NCBI GenBank assembly: GCA_035222895.1
Contig: JAVYIG010007196.1
Coordinates: 1-64,000 of the forward strand
DNA from: Strongylocentrotus droebachiensis
Taxonomy: Eukaryota; Echinodermata; Echinoidea; Camarodonta; Strongylocentrotidae
Length of the DNA stretch: 64,000 nt
Direction of reading: 5' to 3'
Made by a program: the position numbers and the translations under genes. Shown piece after piece: positions 23,329 through 35,724 of the stretch. The stretch's first letter is position 1. Each line of letters starts with the position of its first letter. The notes under the pieces are model-generated. The model was not told the origin of the DNA, ran no database searches, and saw nothing but the letters and a program-made list of their open reading frames with translations.

Positions 23329-23776
23329 AGGGAGGGAGGGAATGGGAAAGAGGAGAGAAAGGGAAAGAAAATAAAGAGTAAGAAGAAAATAAATATGGAA
23401 AAAGATATGCTTTCACGCTCCTATCGCGCGCCCCCCCCCCCCCCCAAACGAGACCAAGCGCCAGATACGCCACTGGACACTACTGGTGTATCCCCAAAAA
23501 AGATTAAAACGAGGTTTATTTCTAATTCGATTTCAGTGATTTACAAATATTGTAAAATGACATAAGTAAGTTATACGTATTTATGAGTTTGTTGGAAAAT
23601 CGTTCCCAAAGTTCATTTTTAATTCGATTTCAGTGATTTACAAATGTTGTAAAATGACATAATTTTTTAGTAAATTGTTTGAAAATGACGAATTCCCAAA
23701 GTTACAGTCAGGCGATAAATATGCTTATTTAGAGGTCTGCACGTCAAGGCTCGCGGAACATATCGTCGCACGGGTG

Positions 23777-23996
23777 GCAGAAGGGCGTTAGCGCGCGTTC
23801 GACACGAAAACTACTTTACGAGTTATTCGCATTTAAAGATTTGATTTATATTTAAACTGCTTTCCGTCCCGAAATTTGGTTTGAAACTTATTAGACTAAT
23901 AGAAATGTTAAAGCAGAACACGGCCACACATTTTTTTCCCGGAAATAAGTCAGTTTTATACAAGTTTGAGGCGATTTAGTGCTAACGCCCTTCTGC
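23777..23996. repeat. 16-bp perfect inverted repeat bounding 220 bp
   Basis: GCAGAAGGGCGTTAGC at 23777-23792 is inverted exactly at 23981-23996, with another partial copy (TAACGCCCTTCTGC) near 24047. It may be a small MITE inside the larger complex; flanks show no clear duplication. Confidence 0.5.
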
Positions 23997-24437
23997 TTAA
24001 CGCATCTTTGCGCGTCTTCTTTCAAGCTAAAGGGCGCAAGCCGCGTAACGCCCTTCTGCTTTGAGTAAAATAGATACGCTTCGGCGCGTAAAGCTTGTAA
24101 AAGGGCGTAACGCGCATGGTGTAGCCCGGATGGAGCGTGTTGTCATTCAGACTTTCTGAAATAAAAAGCAGACGCATGCAAAGTTTGTGTTGATAAAATA
24201 TCAAATTTGATTTTACGTTTGCTTTTGTTTTAGCATGAATTAATAGTATTAGGTTATGCTTTACGGATTTCACTTCCAATATTTACAAAAAACTCATTCA
24301 ATTTATCAGCAATTGCTTTTAAATCATAATGTATCCCGGAAGCTCAGGGGGCAATGGGCATTCATTACGTTTAGATGAGCATATTTAGATACCTTATTAA
24401 TGACACGGGTAGGTCACTAATTGGCGTGGGGTCCAGG

Positions 24438-25583
24438 CAGGCGCGGATCCAGGATTTCTTAGGGGGGGGGGGGGGCCAAATTTGAAATTATGCGAGCCAA
24501 ATATTGGTACGTAATGGTGACCAGCAGTGACGTAATGCGAGGGGGTGGATACAGGGAGGGGCGAGTTACCCCTCCCTCCTCCGTGAAACGCGGAAGCTTG
24601 ACGTTTTATTCAATTATTAGAGAAAGTAGACGATTCGCTGTACCGTTCTCGACTCTTAATCCTCGTCCTAATTCAGTCCCCCCCTCCCCCTCCCGTTCAA
24701 AGTGCGGAAGCTATTGACGTTTCATTAAATCATTAGAGAAAGAGACAATTCGTTGTACCGTTCTCGAAAATAATCCCCGTCTGAATTCAGTTCCCCCCCC
24801 CCTTCCTGCGCGAAGCGCGGAAACGTTGACGTTTCATGAAATTATTGGAGAAAGAAGACGATTCGCTGTACCGTTCTCGACTCTTAATCCTCGTCCTAAT
24901 TCAGTCCCCCTCCCCCTCCCGTTCAAAGTGCGGAAGCTATTGACGTTTCATTAAATCATTAGAGAAAGAGACGATTCGTTGTACCGTTCTCTACTCTTAA
25001 TCCTCGTCTGAATTCAGTTTCTCCCCTCCCGCGCGAAACGCAGAAGCTTTGACGTTTCATTAAATTATTAGAAAGAGGGGGGGGGGGAGGGGCGGGAGCT
25101 CGAAGCTCCCGATCCCCGCCGTTCCTCGGGCCATGACATGACAAGAATCATAATCTTCCAACAAACGCATAATCAAGTATAATTTACTAAAAAGTGAGGA
25201 AAAATCTCCAAAATTATGTCATTTCAGCATTATTTGTAATCCACTGTTATGGAATTAGAAAAAAAACCACGTTTGAATTTGATTTCCCACAAGCCCCCCC
25301 CCCCCCTCCTCTTTTCCTTTTTTCTTTCCCTTTTTTCTTTCCCTTTCCTTCCTTCTCTCTTAATTCTTATTGTTTTTTATTGGGGGGGGGGGGGGGGCAG
25401 CAGCCTGGGAGGCAAGGCCCTTTCGCCCCCGATCTCCTTCTTCCCCCATTTCTTTTCTTCTTCCTCTTCTTTCTTTCTCTTTCTCTCCTCTTTCCCTTTC
25501 CCTTCTTTTCCTTTCTTCTCTCTTTTTTGTGGGAGGGGGGGGGGGCAAGGCCCGCTCGGCCCCTCCCTCTGGATCCGCGCCTG
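24438..25583 (-). mobile_element. Non-autonomous hAT element, 1146 bp, perfect 8-bp target duplication
   Basis: The termini are CAGGCGCGGATCCAGG at the left and CTCTGGATCCGCGCCTG at the right. The flanking octamer GGTCCAGG is identical on both sides (24430-24437 and 25584-25591). Inside are about five inverted copies of the ~100-bp repeat (24590-25080), a body segment resembling 29830-30030 inverted, and GA/CT-rich units. Its order is the reverse of the element at 29254-30496. Termini resemble hAT-Tip100/Zaphod-type CAGxGGCGGATCCAGG ends (recollection). No transposase gene. Confidence 0.85.
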
Positions 25584-26659
25584 GGTCCAGGGGCTGAGCC
25601 CCAGGAAACTCAGGGGCTATCGGGGCACTCATTACGTTCAGATGAGCATATTTGTTATACCTCGGAAACTCAGGGATTTTTAGGCATTTAATAACGGTCA
25701 GATAAGCATTCAGGGGCACGCCTTAGGGCCCTTGGTGGGGTCAAGGGGGTGGAGCCTCCGGAAAGTCAGGGGTTTTAGGCATTTAATTACAGTCAGTTGA
25801 TCATATTTTAAGACCTCATTATTTTGTGACACTGGCAGGTCACAATTAATTTTTGTCTCTTTCTCCCTACCTTTCCTGAATATACTTTTTCAAAATAGTG
25901 GAGGACCCATGCCCCGAGCCCCGCCGTTCCGCGAGCCTTGACATGTAGACCTCTAAATAAGCATACTTCTCGCCTGACTGTAACTTTGGGAATTCGTCAT
26001 TTTCCAACAAACTCATAAAACAGTATAATTTACTAAAAATTATGTCATTTCACAACATTTGTAAATCACTGAAATCGAATAAGAAATAAACCTCATTTTA
26101 TTCTTGTTTGGGGGAGTACTCCTTTAGTGTCCAGTGGCGTATCTGGCGCTTGGTCTCGCTTAGGGGGGGTGGGGGGAGAGGAGCGCAAAAGCATATCTTT
26201 TCCCCCCTTTTCTTTTCTTCTTCCTCTTTATTTTATTTCACTTTCTCTCTTCTTTCCCTTTCCCGACCTTCCTTCTCTATCTCTCTCTCTCTCTCTCTCT
26301 CTTTGCTGAGGGGGGAGGGGAGGCATGGGCCTTTCGGCCCCTCCCCCGATCCCCTTCTTTTACCCCTTTTCTTATCTTCTTTTTTTTTCTTTCTTTCCTT
26401 TCTCTCCTCTTTCCCTTATTTTCTCTCTCCTTTTTTGTCGGGGGGGGGGCAAGGCCTCTCGCCCCCCCCCCCCCCCCCCCATTAGATCCACGTCTGGTAG
26501 CACACACTTTAGCAGTCATGTAAAACAAACACTGGCAAACTATTTTTTTTTTTAATCTGAGATCTGTATACTATTATCTAGATTTGTTAAGAATAAATCA
26601 TTGTCAAAATCATTCCATAAACTGGAGTAAATAGGCCACCTTTATGACCAACATCGTAT

Positions 26660-27777
26660 TATAGGATTTCCCGGCCAAATTCGCGAGTTTGTCAATCGAA
26701 TTCATTTACTTTGCATTTAAGTTAGCGCAGATCGGCTTTGCCATGCCAATTATCTTTCAATTTTCCCGATTTGTATTTAATTTAGGATTTTGGTCGAAGG
26801 ATTTCATAGATCTGTCATTCAATTTAAAAACTGCTCAACTAGCATTCAAATTAATCGTCACTTGTCGAGGCGTCATTTTTACCATTCAAATTAACACCTG
26901 TCATTCGTATTCGAATTATGTTTATTCAAGTTAGGAATGTTAGGGGGAAGAAATGCAACACACGTTTACAGCTTTAAAAAAAATGCAATTAAATACATAA
27001 TTTGCCATTGGGGTCTTTTCTGTTATTCAATTTATTAATTTTGAGGACAAAGCATAATTATGTTTGTAGTCAGACATATAGGTAAAGAAGGGGCGAAATC
27101 AAGGGATATGGTATCTCTGAACGGACATGCTCATATACCCCGGAAAAGTGGGGATACAAAAACACCTACCCCAGTCACAATATTGCACCCTTCCTCCATA
27201 ATGAAATTGTGATGAATATATGATGAAACACAAGACAAACAACTTCCTTACATGAAAATTTACACAAATATTGAGACCATTAAGTCCGTAGATGTAAGTC
27301 TTTTTTTTTTAACAATCAAACTTAAAGGCTGATGAATGTCTGATAAATCTAAAAGTATATAAAGAGTATAAATGCAAGAAAATAAAATAGGATGAAATAC
27401 ACATGAAAAACGATCTTGAAAGAAAAGAATGAGCTATAAAAAGTGTTTAATAAACGAGAAATGTATATTGATCATTAATTTGAGTGCACAAAGTGCTAAT
27501 TTGAATGCTACAAATGAATTAGAATGCTTGAAGTACACCGTCGAGATGTCAGAAAATCGTGTTGCGCTAAATCGAATGACCAAATAGCGAAAGAAGCACT
27601 TTGTTCATTAATTGGAATGAAACATACATAGATTTTAACGAAAACTTCATAGATTTGAAATCTAGAAAAAGGAATATAAACCCTAGATATATTCGACAGC
27701 ACTAAAACCGTCGAATTTGAACGCAAGACACATGAATTTGAATGACAAACTTGCGAATTTGGCCGGGAAATCCTATA
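26660..27777. mobile_element. DNA transposon with ~35-bp inverted termini and AATTTGAATG subterminal repeats
   Basis: TATAGGATTTCCCGGCCAAA at 26660 is inverted at 27758-27777, and the similarity continues through AATTCGCRAGTTTGTC. Both flanks inside the termini contain many CATTCAAATTAA-type repeats. The flank is TA-rich so the target duplication is ambiguous. The plus-strand frame 26689-26934 follows the subterminal repeats and is not a credible gene. Confidence 0.65.
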
Positions 27778-27783
27778 TTATAA

Positions 27784-28486
27784 TTTGATTGCAGTGACCT
27801 TTAGGGAGAACAGCATAAATACTGATGAGGCTACCCTGGGTAAACAAGACAGTATTATTATCATTATTATTATTATTATTATTGCACATATCTTAATAAT
27901 ATTCAAATATTAAAAACAAACAAAGAACAGAAGTATAAAGAAGAACAAATAATACAAAATGTACAAATGAAGATACTACCATGAGTACCATCCAACCCCC
28001 CCCCCCTCCATCATCAATTATTATTTCCAATCAGCGTTAAACAAAAACGTATAGTTATGTTAATATATATTTTAGCGTACGTAATATATACACACTATCA
28101 AATATTTCAAATACTATAGAACTCAAACAGTAAATCATATTGGGATTGCATTACCCCTTTGTACGCTACATGACGCGAAAACCTCCAAGGCCCGAGAGTG
28201 TTCAAGCCCCCTATCCCCCCCCCCAACAAGACACAATTTTGAAGTGCCCCCTCCCCCCCCCCCCCGCCCCTCTCCGAGCAGTAACTAGGCTTGTAGTCCG
28301 GTCAGCTCCGTTTGGGGAGTTAGGAAAGTTTCATGAAATCAAGACTGTGGATAAATCAAGTTAGGCTAAGTAATATGATTACTAGTATCCTTTGGTTTTG
28401 AGAATTCCGATGTCATGAACAAACGAAAGTCTTGAAAATTTTCATTGGCTAAAATTTTATAGTTTCTGGGTGCCTGGAGATGGTAC
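27784..28486. other. Intergenic with (ATT)n and poly-C tracts
   Basis: (ATT)n-type microsatellite near 27848-27882 and C-tracts at about 27996-28008, 28214-28224 and 28253-28265. No gene seen. Confidence 0.4.
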
Positions 28487-29253
28487 TAAGTCCTAATAAA
28501 AGCTCCGTTCACATTTGCCTTCCGGTCACAAAATCGTATCTTATTTAGCTAAAAATCTTAAAAATCTAACTTCCTTACTTGTTTGGAAAATATATCGTGC
28601 AATATTGTATATTTACGAAAAGCTTGAATGTGGTATATAACCTAAAGGCTAAATCCACTTCAAAACAATTCGCTTTCAATAGATGCAGAAAACAAGAGAA
28701 GCAGATTTTTAAAAAAAAAATTAAAAAATCGGATAACTAATAAGGAAGCTATGAATTTTTTTAAATATGAAAAAAACTATGGAACAATGGAATTCACTAC
28801 ACAAATTGCCAATTTGGTTATCAGTTTGTAACACCATTGCCGCACTATTTATAAATTGCTTTATATATTTTTATCCCATTAATTTCCCTCTTTATCCCAA
28901 AAACCTGATTTCCCCATGCCTTTGCCCAGGTTATATGATTTGTAACGTATTGCGTGCATGACATTTCACAAGATCTTTTATAAACTTTGAAGAATTGAAA
29001 TTATTTTCAGAATATTGTATATTCATAATTATTGACTTTTATCTAAATAAATTTTCAAAATTCACATTTTTCATGATTTAACTGAATTGGTTTTACTCTA
29101 TATTAGATTATTAGTGCATCCGCATAATAACATATTATTATCAATATGACTTGGATGCTGGTGTTAGGAAATGAGATTCTCAGGGGGAAAGTGAGAATTT
29201 TTTTATATTACCAATAGAAAGAAAACAATAAGAGGATAGCGAGGCAATGACGT

Positions 29254-30496
29254 CAGGCGCGGATCCAGGGGGGCCGAGCGGGCCTTGCCCCCCCCCCCGA
29301 AAAAAGAGAGAGAGATAGAGAGAGAGAGAAGGAAAAGAAGGGAAAGAGGAGAGAAAGGAAAAGAAAGAAGAGGAAGAAGAAAAGAAAAAGGGGGGTGTGA
29401 GAGATCGGGGGGGGGGGGGGCCGAAAGGGCCTTGCCTCCCAGGCTGTTCCCCCCCCCCCCCTCTAAAAAAAGAGAGATAGAAGGAAGGAAAACGGAAAGA
29501 GGAGAGCTAAACGGAAACAAAAAGGAGGAAGAAGAAAAGAAAAGGGTGAAAAGAAGGGAAGATCAGTTGCTGTTAATCCCGCCAACAACGTGCAGAGCGG
29601 GGTGGGGGCCGAAAGGCCCTTGCCCCCCCCCCCCCGTTAACCTAAAAGAGAGAAAAGGAAGGGAATGCAAAGGTAAAGAGGAGAGAAATGGAAAGAAAAA
29701 AAAAGAGAAAGAAGAAAGGTAGGGGAGATCAGTTGCGATATTTTTCCCCGCCAGCAAGGTGTAATGGAGGAGGGGGGGGGGGGGGGGGCACTGGTGTAAT
29801 GATAGGGGGGCGGGGGCGGCTTGGGGGAAATAAAATTTAAACGTGGTTAATTTCTAGTTCCACAACAGGGGTTTACAAATAATGCTAAAATTACATAATT
29901 TTTCCGAGATTTGTCCTCACTTTTTAGTTAATTACTTATACTTTTGTATGCATTTGTTGGAAAATGACAAATTCCTAAATTTACAGCCAGGCAAGAAATA
30001 TGCTTCTTGAGATGCCTACATGTCAGGGCCCGCGGAACGGCGGGGATTGGGAGCCTCGAGCTCCCCCCACCCCCCCCCCCCCCCACTTAAAGAATGGTTA
30101 ACTGCCAGTGGCACAAAATAAAGAGGTATCAAAATATGCTCATCTGATAAGGCGGGCCCTTAGATGCTCATCTGACGGTAATTTATTTCCTTAAACCCCT
30201 GAGCTTCCGGGGGCTGGCCCCAAAAACAAAAACAAAAAATAAGAGAGAGGAGAGAAAAGGAAGAGGACGTAGGAAGAAAAAGGAGCAGACAAAGAAGATT
30301 CTTGAAGGATTAAAATAAGAGTCGAGAACGGTACAACGAATCGTCTTCTTTCTCTAATAATTTAATGAAACGTCAAAGCTTCCGCGCTTCTTGGAGGAGG
30401 GAGGGGGAAGCTCACCCCTCCCTGTACCCACCTCCTATAACGTCACATCATAATTTCAATTTGGCCCCCCCCTAAGAAATCCTGGATCCGCGCCTG
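29254..30496 (+). mobile_element. Non-autonomous hAT element, 1243 bp, perfect 8-bp target duplication
   Basis: Perfect 16-bp terminal inverted repeats: CAGGCGCGGATCCAGG at 29254 and its complement at 30481-30496. The AATGACGT octamer is repeated at 29246-29253 and 30497-30504. The interior holds three GA-rich units each introduced by CGAAAGGGCCTTGCC, a body with TTTACAAATAATGCTAAAA, a TGACGGTAATTTATTTCC unit and one ~100-bp repeat unit. No transposase. Confidence 0.9.
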
Positions 30497-31129
30497 AATG
30501 ACGTCACAGACTCATGAGTGATCGAGTTGCCAATTTGTCTTGTGATTTTCAAAGTTTTTCATGTCATTAAAAATTCAAAACTTTTTTATTAATTAGCCAC
30601 ATGGCCCCGAATATATGTAGAAAATATTTATTGAAAACGTACATTTCTGAACAAATAAAGAAAAAAGGAGTGCTCCAATAATCTACGCGACCCATCATCC
30701 TTCCCCCTCCCCCCCAAAAAAAAACAAAAAAAAATCAGTACGACCACGCTGCGCCATTCGGTCCACCCTCCCTGCAGTATTTCCTTAATTGGTACGAGTA
30801 AACAGCGGGGGCTAGGGTACGTCGCCGCCCCCACAAATAACAAAAAACACAAAGAAAATGCAATAAATTATCAATAATTCATTGCATTTGGCCTCGACCC
30901 CTAAGATAAACAAATCCTCTATGTGGGCATGCCTTGGACCATAATGCATAGCCCTACAGAGTTCCTATTTAACTAACATCTACATTATTATAAGAACAGT
31001 TTCATTATCAAATCGAATAAACACTTATACAGATAATGTGATATATGTTTTGTTCTTATATATAAGTACACATCATATTCATACCTAATATGGTGATTCG
31101 TTATACCTTAACTCTAAATTAGACCTTCA

Positions 31130-32035
31130 TTGTTTAGACAATCTCATCTAAACGCGCTAATCTATTATCCTCTCAGATTTATAAATAATAATACTAACAT
31201 AGAAATATGTTGTATTAATTCCTCCAGCACACAACACATACATAATCTCAGGTGTAAATATCGTTTTAGGAAAACGAGCTTATCAATCAAAACTGCAATC
31301 TGCATGTGATTCACCTATAATTATTGCACTATTATTATGCTTCGACTAGCCATATGACATATACATAGAAATATAAAGGAATACTCATAAACTATATCCA
31401 AGAACCCACTATTATAATTATTATTATTATATACAAGACAAAAAATATAGACTAAAGAATATTGATTGTCTCTAAGAAATTTGATAACTTTCACTTATGC
31501 AATATACAGCAATACATGTTGTATTATAAGTCAATCAACATCCAAACATCAACCTTTAAATACAATTAGGCCTATGGAATATTATGAGCAGGTTCATTCG
31601 ATTGAAAACTACCAAATAATAATGGTCAGACAATCCCTTGTGCCAAGCAATTGCTAACTCTTCACAGTGTTTCCAACTTCTAATCTGAGCTCTTAATTTA
31701 AGCAAACATGCCTCCTATCACTAATCCCCCTGTCCTAGCCCAATGGAGCGTTTTGCTCAACAACACAACATGACAGAAAGGGAGAGAATGAGAGAGTGTG
31801 TGTGTGTTCCCCTACCACGAGTGAGGGTTGACCTCTGTACAGATTGACACAAGAGAGATAAGGGAGAGATGGAAGAGGGGGAGAAAAAATACTCTGTTGT
31901 TCCAACACTATGTATCTACACTGGATCATACACATTATCACAATGGCACTGTTGCATAGTATATCACCTAATTTGCAATTATAGTAGGTTCTGAATGATA
32001 GATTGTAAATCAGGAAACTACCATTCATGAAATTA
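31130..32035 (+). repeat. Inverted-repeat module M, copy 1
   Basis: Includes AGGAAAACGAGCTTATCAAT, CTAAAGAATATTGATTGTC, AAGCAAACATGCCTCCTATC and GCATAGTATATCACC. A near-identical copy is at 36360-37260 and a diverged inverted copy at 37916-38660. Confidence 0.8.
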
Positions 32036-32394
32036 GACTTACCTTTTCTTTATCAACCCTAGACTAGCTTTATAGTATTTACATACTCCAATACAAGGTG
32101 GAGGATAAACGTTTATATAGCAGTTAGGTATACTCGTTTATAATTTGACATACTATTCTTTGCATCAGAAAGTTCCAACCTCAATAGAAGTACTCTTACA
32201 ATTCTTTTCTGACATAGAAATCAAAGTCAATACTTTTAAAAACGGTCAAAGTACCACGTGCGTCGATCACCACGTGCCCGGCACATTTTTGCTTGTCTGC
32301 GCTGCATGCACCCCTGTCCAAACACACACATACAAGGTATCTGATTGGTCGATCAATTCCAGACGCATGCGCAGTAAACAGCATCCGTCTGGTA

Positions 32395-32548
32395 AAGGGC
32401 ACACGTGTGCTAATAAACTAGCAGGCGTGTGCTATAACACCTTGCACACGTCTTCTAAATAACAGGCGGTGATTGGTCAATTTAGCAGACGTGTGCCGCG
32501 TTCTATACGTCTGGGGCATGTGAATAAAGTCTCCAACGGCTTTCCATA
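32395..32548 (+). promoter_or_regulatory. CCAAT/E-box-rich repeat module, copy 1
   Basis: Just upstream, 32260-32275, are two CACGTG E-boxes. The module holds CTGATTGGTCGATC-like and GTGATTGGTCAATTT inverted CCAAT boxes and several ACACGTCT/GACGTGTGC repeats. It could be a transposon or LTR promoter. No adjoining gene was recognised, so regulatory function is inferred from motifs only. Confidence 0.35.
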
Positions 32549-33394
32549 CTAGAAACAATAGCGGCATTGCATATCCAACTTCCAAGTTTTCGAACCGTAT
32601 ACTAGCGCATACATGCATCTTGCTTGGTGATTACGATTGCATTTAATTGTGTATCTATTACATTGACATGTACCTACAGTATTGTACATATTATATTTCA
32701 AACGGCAAATTCATAATTTATGTCCAATTTTGACACTATTTCGGGTTGGTGTACTTAGTGCACCTGTTTTATCTTGATCAACATTCAAATTACGAAAGAT
32801 GTACAAAATCATTTGTGAGGCCTTATTACTTTTTTCGTTTTCCAGAGTTATACTCAAATTTCAAATACTCTTGTGGATTTGTCTTTTTGTTGATCTGATA
32901 TTTTAACTGCTCTATTACCAGTAATGGATGACTTCGTTGTCTCCGTAACACATTAATGTCATCCTACATATTCTAGTTCAGTTTATAATTGTATTATTCA
33001 GACTTATACTTTGGAGATGTACTTTCTTATTAGAAAATGCCAATTTCAGGTTCAATTCAAACACATTATCAGATGTGTGAAATGCAAGTCATTTCTACGT
33101 AACTTTCATGATTTTTTTAATTTTTAATATGGAAGCAAAAAAAAAAGCAAAAAAAAGATCTGTATTAAACAAAAATAGAAGTTTGGTTCAATGCAAATTG
33201 CAATGAAATTGCTCATGCAGAGGGAGGGGGGTACCCCTCTCGTGTACAAGAAGATTACATACTTGCCACCATAACACACGTGCTGCTATAACTGGAAGAC
33301 TTTTCAGGGTTATTAATTCATAGAGGAATAAACACAATGATAACATGCCACTGCATAAAATGTCATAAAATGGATGATCATGACCGTATCAGGA
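32549..33394. other. Sequence unique to copy 1 side of the gap; no gene
   Basis: AT-rich, no repeats with other parts of the window noticed. Copy 2 continues into different DNA at the same breakpoint. Confidence 0.4.
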
Positions 33395-33496
33395 CAATTA
33401 CCCCCTGGGCAATCACCCCCGGAAAATTAGCCCCCGAAAAACTACCCCCGTAGGGCGATTACCCCCCGGAAAATTAACCCCCGGAGAATTACCCCC
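33395..33496 (+). repeat. Short minisatellite abutting the assembly gap
   Basis: AATTACCCCC / AATTAGCCCCCGGAAA-type units of about 15-20 bp repeat up to the first N. Such an array plausibly caused the assembly break. Confidence 0.75.
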
Positions 33497-33696
33497 NNNN
33501 NNNNNNNNNNNNNNNNNNNNNNNNNNNNNNNNNNNNNNNNNNNNNNNNNNNNNNNNNNNNNNNNNNNNNNNNNNNNNNNNNNNNNNNNNNNNNNNNNNNN
33601 NNNNNNNNNNNNNNNNNNNNNNNNNNNNNNNNNNNNNNNNNNNNNNNNNNNNNNNNNNNNNNNNNNNNNNNNNNNNNNNNNNNNNNNNNNNNNNNN
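33497..33696. other. Assembly gap (200 N)
   Basis: Exactly 200 undetermined bases, probably a placeholder size. The apparent protein running through it is meaningless. Confidence 0.99.
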
Positions 33697-34455
33697 TAAG
33701 TCCTAATAAAAGCTCCGTTCACATTTGCCTTCCGGTCACAAAATCGTATCTTATTAGCTAAAAATCTTAAAAATCTAACTTCCTTACTTGTTTGGAAAAT
33801 ATATCGTGCAATATTGTATATTTACGAAAAGCTTGAATGTGGTATATAACCTAAAGGCTAAATCCACTTCAAAACAATTCGCTTTCAATAGATGCAGAAA
33901 ACAAGAGAAGCAGATTAAAAAAAAAAAAAAAATCGGATAACTAATAAGGAAGCTATGAATTTTTTTTTAAATATGAAAAAAACTATGGAACAATGGAATT
34001 CACTACACAAATTGCCAATTTGGTTATCAGTTTGTAACACCATTGCCGCACTATTTATAAATTGCTTTATATATTTTTATTCCATTAATTTCCCTCTTTA
34101 TCCCCAAAACCTGATTTCCCCATGCCTTTGCCCAGGTTATATGATTTGTAACGTATTGCGTGCATGACATTTCACAAGATCTTTTATAAACTTTGAAGAA
34201 TTGAAATTATTTTCAGAATATTGTATATTCATAATTATTGACTTTTATCTAATAAATTTTCAAAATTCACATTTTTCATGATTTAACTGAATTTGTTTTA
34301 CTCTATATTAGATTATTAGTGCATCCGCATAATAACATATTATTATCAATATGACTTGGATGCTGGTGTTAGGAAATGAGATTCTCAGGGGGAAAGTGAG
34401 AATTTGTTTATATTACCAATAGAAAGAAAACAAGAGGATAGCGAGGCAATGACGT

Positions 34456-35724
34456 CAGGCGCGGATCCAGGGGGGCCGAGCGGGCCTTGCCCCCCCCCCC
34501 CGAAAAAAGAGAGAGAGATAGAGAGAGAGAGAAGGAAAAGAAGGGAAAGAGGAGAGAAAGGAAAAGAAAGAAGAGGAAGAAGAAAAGAAAAAGGGGGTGT
34601 GAGAGATCGGGGGGGCGAAAGGGCCTTACCTCCCAGGCTGTTCCCCCCCCCCCCCCCCTCTAAAAAAGAGAGATAGAAGGAAGGAAAACGGAAAGAGGAG
34701 AGCTAAACGGAAACAAAAAGGAGGAAGAAGAAAAGAAAAGGGTGAAAAGAAGGGAAGATCAGTTGCTGTTAATCCCGCCAACAACGTGCAGAGCGGGGTG
34801 GGGGCCGAAAGGCCCTTGCCCCCCCCCCCCCCCGTCAACCTAAAAGAGAGAAAAGGAAGGGAATGCAAAGGTAAAGAGGAGAGAAATGGAAAGGAAAAAA
34901 AAGAGAAAGAAGAAGGTAGGGGAGATCAGTTGCGATATTTTCCCCGCCAGCAAGGTGTAATGGAGGAGGGGGGGGGGGGGGGGGGCACTGGTGTAATGAT
35001 AGGGGGGCGGGAGCGGCTTGGGGGAAATAACATTCAAACGTGGTTAATTTCTAGTTCCACAACAGGGGTTTACAAATAATGCTAAAATGACATAATTTTC
35101 CCGAGATTTGTCCTCACTTTTTAGTAAATTACTTATACTTTTGTATGCATTTGTTGGAAAATGACAAATTCCTAAATTTACAGCCAGGCAAGAAATATGC
35201 TTCTTGAGATGCCTACATGTCAGGGCCCGCGGAACGCGGGGATTGGGAGCCTCGAGCTCCCCCACCCCCCCCCCCCCCCCCCCCCACTTAAAGAAAAGAA
35301 AGAGAGCAAGAAAGAAAGAATGGTTAACTGCCAGTGGCACAAAATAAAGAGGTATCAAAATATGATCATCTGATAAGGCGGGCCCTTAGATGCTCATCTG
35401 ACGGTAATTTATTTCCTTAAACCCCTGAGCTTCCGGGGGCTGGCCCCAAAAACAAAAACAAAAAAATAAGAGAGAGGAGAGAAAAGGAAGAGGACGTAGG
35501 AAGAAAAAGGAGCAGACAAAGAAGATTTTTGAAGGATTAAAATAAGAGTCGAGAACGGTACAACGAATCGTCTTCTTTCTCTAATAATTTAATGAAACGT
35601 CAAAGCTTCCGCGCTTCTTGGAGGAGGGAGGGGGAAGCTCACCCCTCCCTGTACCCACCCCCTATAACGTCACATCATAATTTCAATTTGGCCCCCCCCC
35701 CAAGAAATCCTGGATCCGCGCCTG
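34456..35724 (+). mobile_element. Non-autonomous hAT element, second copy, 1269 bp
   Basis: Same termini and same AATGACGT target duplication (34448-34455, 35725-35732) as the element at 29254-30496. The identical target site shows it is the duplicated locus and not a second insertion. Length differences sit mainly in C-tracts and a purine-rich insertion near 35295. Confidence 0.9.

Larger units (their letters stand above)
22570..26500. mobile_element. Older hAT-derived foldback complex with long inverted arms and a nested hAT insertion
   Basis: The left arm (22570-23770) and right arm (about 25890-26500) are imperfect inverted copies. Both contain GATCGGGG-GGCGAAAGGCC / TTGCCTCC units followed by GA-rich tracts, a CAGTGGCGTATCTGG-type terminus (reverse complement at 23461-23475; forward at 26131), and a body segment with GATTTCAGTGATTTAC and CGCGAGCCTTGACATG. 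The left terminus is CAGGCACGGATCCAGG at 22570; the right is a worn ATTAGATCCACGTCTG. No outer target duplication was found. A younger hAT copy sits in the middle (24438-25583). The polypyrimidine/GA open frames on both strands are compositional artefacts. Confidence 0.6.
28487..32548 (+). repeat. Large duplicated block, copy 1 (~4.06 kb)
   Basis: Matches 33697-37744 in the same order and orientation, differing by scattered substitutions and small indels. Copy 2 lacks about 26 bases around 32228-32253 and has about 26 extra bases near 35295-35320. The block includes a hAT element with its target duplication, so the insertion predates the split of the two copies. No coding gene is recognised inside; the short frames are shared by both copies only because the DNA is. 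Confidence 0.95.

Noticed and set aside
22444..23473. Long open frames on both strands rich in Arg/Glu/Lys/Gly or Phe/Leu/Ser/Pro
   Set aside because: They lie in GA/CT-rich transposon cassettes, are open in several frames at once, and recur in every copy of the element with shifts.
25194..25719. 165-residue and overlapping frames on both strands
   Set aside because: Composition-driven frames within poly-pyrimidine units of a hAT element; no domain and no codon bias.
33489..33722. Minus-strand frame across the gap
   Set aside because: It consists almost wholly of undetermined bases.
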